Below, piece by piece: positions 58,818 through 64,000 of a stretch of 64,000 bases of DNA. The translations under genes and the position numbers were made by a program. Source of the stretch: Diogma glabrata (taxonomy: Eukaryota; Arthropoda; Insecta; Diptera; Cylindrotomidae); assembly GCA_963693315.1 (NCBI GenBank), contig OY856188.1, forward strand, positions 148,941,197-149,005,196, written 5' to 3'. Position 1 is the first letter of the stretch. Every line of letters starts with the position of its first letter. The notes below the pieces were generated by a model that was not told the origin of the DNA, searched no databases, and saw only the letters and a list, made by a program, of their open reading frames with translations.

Positions 58818-60930
58818 TTTTAGGGTTCCGTACTTTGAAAAAGTAAAAACGGTACCCTATTGGTGAGACTTCGGTGTCCATCCGAATTCCTACATAATCG
58901 ATTTCCTCAAAAACTATAAGTGCTATCAACTTGAAATTTTTTACGGTTATACAATGTATTTGTCCACACCTACTGACAACAAGAAAATTATGAATATTTG
59001 TTTTTATCAATATTTTATGGACATTGATAAGGAGATAGTAAAACAAAAGTTTTTTTTAAGGAATCAAGATTGGTTTAAAAAAATTAGAAAAAATCCAAAT
59101 ATTTCAAAAAGACATTTCAATGCATTATCGTCTGCTTAGATTTTAAGTTATTTCCAAAAACGCGTCCTTATTTTTTTGTCCCCCACCTTAACTTCGAACA
59201 TTACAAAAGCTTCGAATTGAAAAAAATTCGAGGTTGCAGGAATTTTGCATTCAAAATCCTTTTTTTTTGTTTTGGTTGTTATAATTTCAGATGTTCATTG
59301 GAGGGGGTTGAGAGTAAAAATTACGAAAACAAAATATTTTTCGTCATGTCAAGTGGGGTATCATATGAAAGGTTTAGTGTTGCAAAACGAAAAAAAAATT
59401 CGTAACGTTATGCGTTTCGTTTTTATAACATTATATTTATTTTTTAGGTACGTTATTTCGTTATGAAACAGAAAAATATTATATTTTGTTATGTTATAAC
59501 GTTATAGTTACGTTATTTTAAAATTAAATGTTATGTTTAAAACTAACCGATTTAAATGTACAAAAATCGAAAATCTCTAATGAACAGTTACTTTTTGCAT
59601 GCAAAATTAGAAAAATATTAGTATAAAATTAATGTTTTTCAAATTTTGCATGCAAAAAGTAGTAAATCGTAGTAAAATAAAATTAAATAATTAAATACAA
59701 AAAAAATTTGCATCCAGCATAAAAATATTCCTTCTTAAAATTATTCAAAACACCTGTGATGCAGAAACGGCTAGTGCAGACTTGAAATTACTTCAAATAT
59801 ACTTAAATTTCTACAAGATGTTCATTATTTTGTTACAAATATCAAACAATTTTATAATTATCAAAACCTTTAGTTCAAGCGTCCACAGATTGAAAAAGAG
59901 CAGATAAGTTGGATTTCATAAAACCGATTTTTTCGCTTTTATTTCCATATAATTATACAAAAGTATACCACAAAAACGAAATAAAATATTAACGTTATCG
60001 TTACGTTTTACGTTATTGTAACGCAATTTAATTTTTAAAACGTTATGAAAGTAATAATTACTAATAACGCTATTTCATTTTGTTATTTCGTTTTTGCGTT
60101 ACGTTTCGAGTAACGTTTTGCAACACTGGAAAGGTTATTTTTTTTCTAATCCAAAACAATTTTTTTTGTAATTTTCGAAAGCACAGTTTTTGATTTATTT
60201 TAGAAAAAGTGAAATTTTAGTTTTGTCCTCCCCACTTATCTTAGAACATTACAAAAGGTTGCAGGAATTTGGCAAAAAAAATGAAAAATTTTTTTGGTCG
60301 TTATAATTTCAAATGTTCTTTGGAGCGGGTTGAGAGTAGAAATTAAAAAAAAAAATATTTTTGACCTGGACAAGTAGGGTATCATATGAAAGGTGATTTT
60401 TTTGTAGTTCAAAATAATTTGTTTGTAATTTTTGAGAACACGGTTTTCGACTTATTCTTAAAAATGTGAAAATTTGTTTCTGTCCCCCCCTTTATGGGGG
60501 GAAAGCAAAAAATTCAAAAAATTCACGGTTATAGGTAATGTTGTAAAAATTGGACGAAAACTATAGCGGTTAGCTCATTATTTCAAATGTTCCTTAGAGG
60601 GGGTTGAGGGAAGAAAGTTCGAAAAAAAATTATTTTTGACCTTAACAAGTGGGGTGTCATATGAAAGGTTATTTTTTTTCTAGTCTAAAACAGTTTTTTT
60701 CGTAATTTTCAAAGTGACCATTTTCGATTTAAAATCGTGTTTTTGTGAAGAACTATTCACGCAGAATTTTAAATTCTTTGATGAGCAAAATTTAGCTACT
60801 TTGCAGCAAATGTATAATTTAGCAACTCAATCTAACGAAATTTAGAAAGTATTTTATAATATTAAGGTTCTAAAATAGTCTTAAACAGATTATGGTTAGT
60901 CAGATGAACTCGGCTTAAAAAAACCGGGCT
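58818..60930 (+). repeat. Family W repeat, copy 2, interrupted by a hAT MITE
   Basis: Starts AGGGTTCCGTACTTTGAAAA. A segment (about 58915-59180) absent from copy 1 carries a 61-codon open frame (58954-59139, MYLSTPTDNKKIMNICF...) of unknown nature. Units with TGTCCCCC at 59183, 60225 and 60481. Broken by the MITE at 59375-60128; the 3' tail after GATGAACTCGGCT is missing. Confidence 0.6.
59375..60128. mobile_element. hAT MITE with perfect 8-bp target duplication
   Basis: AGTGTTGCAAAACGAAA and the inverse CGTTTTGCAACACT end the 754-bp element. GAAAGGTT flanks both sides exactly (59367-59374, 60129-60136), and other family W units have single GAAAGGTTATTTTT. Arms are full of ACGTTA repeats. 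An inner inverted pair TTTTTGCATGCAAAATT lies at about 59590-59662. Confidence 0.9.
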
Positions 60931-61236
60931 GACCATTGCAATTTAGTAATTTTCATGGTCCAACAATTGTATCCGTTTGTTATCGGTATACGCAGTCCAT
61001 TAAATCTCAATGATTTCGAGAAAAACTGTATTTATGTTTGACTAATAAATGAATTAAATTAAAAAATGTTGCCACCATAAACAGTTATGGGTAAAATTCA
61101 ACCCAACGGAAAACTATATTAGCAAATACTGCTTTTTCATATTATTATATACACAGAACCCTCGGCGAGCGAGTTATATTCGCACTTGACCCGACTTTTT
61201 TTGTAAGTTTACCAAAGATATTGTACATTACAATAG

Positions 61237-61362
61237 TACATTATGATGCTAGGACGTAAGGCCAAAGATTTTGGACGTAAGTGGAGTTTGCAAATCGAGG
61301 CGCCAGCCGAGATTTGCACCCACATTAAGTCCAAAATAGCTTACGTCCGTGCATCATATACT
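61237..61362. repeat. Long hairpin of about 60-bp arms
   Basis: ATGATGC..GGACGTAAG, ATTTTGGAC.TAA and TGCAAATC on the left are mirrored on the right, with a 5-base insertion in one arm and a GGCGCC-containing loop. The ORF through it is a by-product. Confidence 0.8.
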
Positions 61363-62154
61363 ATTTTTTATTCGCCGCAAACAAAATATTTTAAAAAAAA
61401 TGTTTATTCTAAATTAAAATTATAAATTTGCATAAATTTTGAAATAAAAATATGTGGAACAAGTTACCGTTGACAAAATATTTGTTATCTTTTCCAAATT
61501 ATTGTATAACTATGACAAAAAATGATAACAACTATTTTAATTGGATAACGAAATTTTGAATTTAAGCGTTGCTTTGATAAAAAAATTCTATTTTTTATAG
61601 AATTTAAACAAATACAAAGGTTTTTTACTTTTTTGGACGTAGCTATGACAACAAAATATGTGGCTAAAAAGGGACACTTTAAGGCAGCAAATCACTGTAA
61701 TAAAGTAACACTTTAATACATAGGCGAAAAAAAAAAATTATTTGAAAGAACCTAAAATTTATTTGCTTACCAATTATTTTTGGATTTGAAGGAAAAAAAA
61801 TTGTAGTTTTATGAAAAAGTTTTGTGTGTTGTATATTTATAAAAGTTTTGTAAAAGTAACTTTCATTTTTTTGAGTGAGATTTCTGGAGCATTCTTTGTA
61901 AAGAATGGATTTGTCTGAAATATACGAGAAATTAAGCATAATTATATATAAGTAATGCCTTTTGTAGAATGAGAAAAGTTTTATTTTAGACTACGATGGT
62001 TTAAAATTAAATTAGACTTCGATAATGTTAATAATTTAATTGGAATGGGATTATGTTAAATAAATCAATTGTTAACTAACCGCTGTATCGTAAACATTAA
62101 ACCGTGTAAATATAAGTTTTATTTTAATTGTAAATAAAGTTTTAAATGTTATTT
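61363..62154. other. No gene seen; partial CACTCAAAA-type MITE at 61785-61880
   Basis: AT-rich. The only repeat recognised is GTGTGTTGTATATTTATAAA, GTTTTGTAAAAGTAACTTTC, TTTTTTTGAGTG near 61825-61878, the right end of the MITE family at 45463-45702. Confidence 0.5.
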
Positions 62155-62480
62155 TGTAGAAATATCTTGTGTATTATTTTAGACACTGTGTTTATGCTTG
62201 AAATTTCTACAACCAACAGTTGGACTTACTGACGCTATTGGGATAATATTCTGGAAAGGAATGCTGTATTGTTTTCCTGTTCTTGTGGAACAGTTGCGGA
62301 GTTGAATACTTAATAAAGCCTGGAGTTTTTGCTTACTAATTGGTGATCCCGTCCAGAAGGTGTTTTGGGAATTACGTTTATCGAATTGAGAGTAAGGCCA
62401 ATTCGAAGTATGGTTGAAAAACGTGACAACAGAAAATACTCTTCTCACCGTTGTGTTTGGTCCTGCTAGAGCGAAAGAGA
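62155..62480 (+). repeat. Possible LTR end plus primer-binding site
   Basis: GAACAGTTGCGGAGTTGAAT, AATAAAGCC (polyadenylation-like) and then TTGGTGATCCCGTCC at 62339, which resembles TTGGTGACCATCC next to the LTR at 4094. No second LTR or genes in the window. Confidence 0.35.
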
Positions 62481-62702
62481 AACTACAAGTTTTGAAATGT
62501 TGGCACAAGTAATGCATTCTGTCTCAAAATGAATGAATATTTCGACTCATCGTTGTTTGTCATTCCAAAATTCCAAAATTTGATAATCACAATACATGTT
62601 TATTTTTCTAATTTAATTCATTCATAAATATGCAATATGATAAAAAAGATGACAAAGATGCTGATTACTCTAAAAGATGACAAAAAGATGACATTGGGAT
62701 TT

Positions 62703-64000
62703 GGGTGGAGTGAATAAAAATTAAGCAAATGCTTTTACTAGCATTTTAGAACATTTTTGAACAAAATGTGTGAATAAAATTTTAAGTATTTGCTTTTGCT
62801 TGAGTACTAAAATTTATTTCAACATTTGCTACTTGATTTAAATTTCCCTAGCAGGTTCTTAAATTTTTGTGAATAAAACCTAGAATGTACTGAATTTTTC
62901 AAAAACATTCTGAACATTTTTTAAGTATGATCTGAAGCATTTTAAATTCTACATAACCTAAGAAAGTAAAGAAATGGCAGAAATTATCAGAATACGTAAA
63001 AGAAAATTATATTGTGAAAGTCGGGAAAATAGTGTTAACGACTACAAAAAGCTGCACCGATTTATCGAGGCGAATGTTGAAAAATTATCCAAGCTGTTTT
63101 TTAACACAAGCGTTGAAACCAGAGGTGGAGCATTAACATTAAAACAAAGAATGGATATATTTTTGAGGTACATAGCAGATCCTGGATTTCAAATTGGTGT
63201 AGAAGAGGATAGTGGGGTACACCGGACAAAATAATGATGAAAATCGAGAAGTTTATTAAGTTCCCAAAAACAGCAGAGGACATAAGGGTCGCAAAATCCG
63301 AATGGAATGCTAAATTTATTTTTCCGGGTGTTATTGGAGCTATAAACAGTACATATGACGCGATTCCCAAGCCAAAATACACGAGTCTAAATGTCGAGAA
63401 CAAGCTACCTGCAATGCAAAAGAAGTCTTCACAAGTATTGACGCTAAATGGCCGAGTTCGATAGCCGGGTTCTAAAAACCTCGCCATTGCAAGTTTGTCT
63501 TGCAACAGGTGAACCATCGTACATTATTCTTGGTGACTCTGGGTATGGAATACGGCCTCGGTTAATGGCCCCATTTAAAAACCCAAAAACTAATACAGAA
63601 AATATTTACAATACGGTACATGCGAAAAATCGGGTTATAATAGAGAGATGTTTTGTACAAGTGAAACGAAGATTCCCCATTCTTAAATACGGTGTCCGAA
63701 CGTCATTAGAGAAAGTACCAAAATCAATAATGATTTGCTTTGCACTACATAATATAGCAAAAGATTTGCAACAACAAAAACAAACAAAAACTTCAAAATT
63801 CAACGTTAGTTGTCACCTAAAAGCAAATACTACTAGATTATTCTAGGTAATTAGAATATACTTTAAAGGGAAATTCTTAAATTTTACAGCAAAACGTCGA
63901 AGTAAAAGCATTTGATTATTAATAATATTTTAAGAATATGCTTTTAGACCAAGATCAGACTTCTAGCAAATGCTTTTGCTTATTCTTTATTCTTTTAGCA
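62703..64000 (+). mobile_element. PIF/Harbinger transposon, right end outside window
   Basis: GGGTGGAGTGAATAAAAATT followed by AAGCAAATGCTTTT opens the element. Sequence resembling its inverse (AGCAAATGCTTTTGCTTATT, CTTTATTCTTTTAGCA) runs into the window end. Encodes a HARBI1-like transposase. The MITE at 4800-5726 shares the terminus. Confidence 0.8.
62974..63846 (+). pseudogene. HARBI1-like transposase, frameshifted
   Basis: DDE transposase of PIF/Harbinger. Segment 1 (62974-63234): N-terminal helical part with LKQRMDIFLRYIADPGFQIG and VEEDSGVHRTK. Segment 2 (63252-63464): FIKFPKTAEDIRVAKSEWNA, KFIFPGVIGAINSTYDAIPK, where NST replaces the usual D-C/G-T-H, so the first catalytic Asp is lost. 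Segment 3 (63448-63846): LGDSGYGIRPRLMAPF with the second Asp, NTVHAKNRVIIERCFVQVKR, RFPIL with the catalytic Glu, and CFALHNIA. Two frame changes plus the Asp loss make it inactive. Length (about 290 codons) is slightly under the usual 350. Confidence 0.85.

Noticed and set aside
61243..61425. 60-codon ORF
   Set aside because: Its first half is the hairpin at 61237-61362 and the rest is AT-rich; no protein-like feature.
63101..63517. 138-codon minus ORF
   Set aside because: Antisense of the HARBI1-like transposase.

Overview
This 64-kb window is AT-rich eukaryotic DNA made almost entirely of nested and rearranged transposable elements. I found no intact single-copy host gene, rRNA or functional tRNA gene. 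The elements point to an insect: jockey-like LINEs, a Penelope-like element with a GIY-YIG domain, a Helitron, hAT, PIF/Harbinger and Tigger DNA transposons, Crypton-like tyrosine recombinases, a tRNA-derived SINE and many MITEs. The spliceosomal introns I can infer are 55-67 bp, and one repeat family is built like the DINE-1/HINE elements of flies. A dipteran is my best guess, but nothing here fixes the order.

Layout. 1-4756: a young LTR retrotransposon (minus strand) with identical LTRs, no recognisable genes, and an unclassified repeat ('family X') inside it. 4800-5726: a PIF/Harbinger-type MITE. 6882-9297: a TIR element interrupted by a jockey-like LINE. 10401-12330: two copies of the HINE-like family with TA microsatellite. 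12412-18505: a hAT element with a degenerate 8-bp target duplication, holding a second hAT element and four tandem ~514-bp units with a Pol III promoter. 18530-22310: LINE 3' end, family X fragments and the first Crypton-like recombinase, which keeps an apparent 67-bp intron. 22405-29134: four rearranged HINE-like copies; one is split by a TIR transposon that carries a PLK4 (SAK) kinase gene fragment with its introns and is itself split by a Tigger element.

29141-40133 is a large nested inverted structure, order A-P-P'-Pen-Pen'-A'. It combines a ~2.9-kb inverted duplication (including a Helitron 5' end), a ~1-kb palindrome and a head-to-head Penelope dimer. A MITE in one outer arm has its empty site in the other arm. 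38679-41100 is a Helitron with a helicase remnant. 41106-45702 holds a fold-back MITE, family X, LINE fragments, a HINE-like copy and another MITE. 45851-50670 is a TIR element with a TTA target duplication; inside are a palindromic MITE dimer, a second Tigger copy, a SINE fragment and a perfect 43-bp hairpin. 50948-53010 has family X and LINE debris. 53220-54787 has a second Crypton-like gene flanked by 19-bp inverted repeats. 55138-62500 is mostly MITEs and a dispersed 'GGGTTCCGTACTTTG' repeat. 62703-64000 is a HARBI1-like transposon cut by the window edge.

There is no operon-like cooperation; the interest lies in insertion order, gene capture and inverted duplications. Family assignments come from reading translated motifs by eye, without database searches. 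Boundaries given by terminal repeats and target duplications are the firmest calls.
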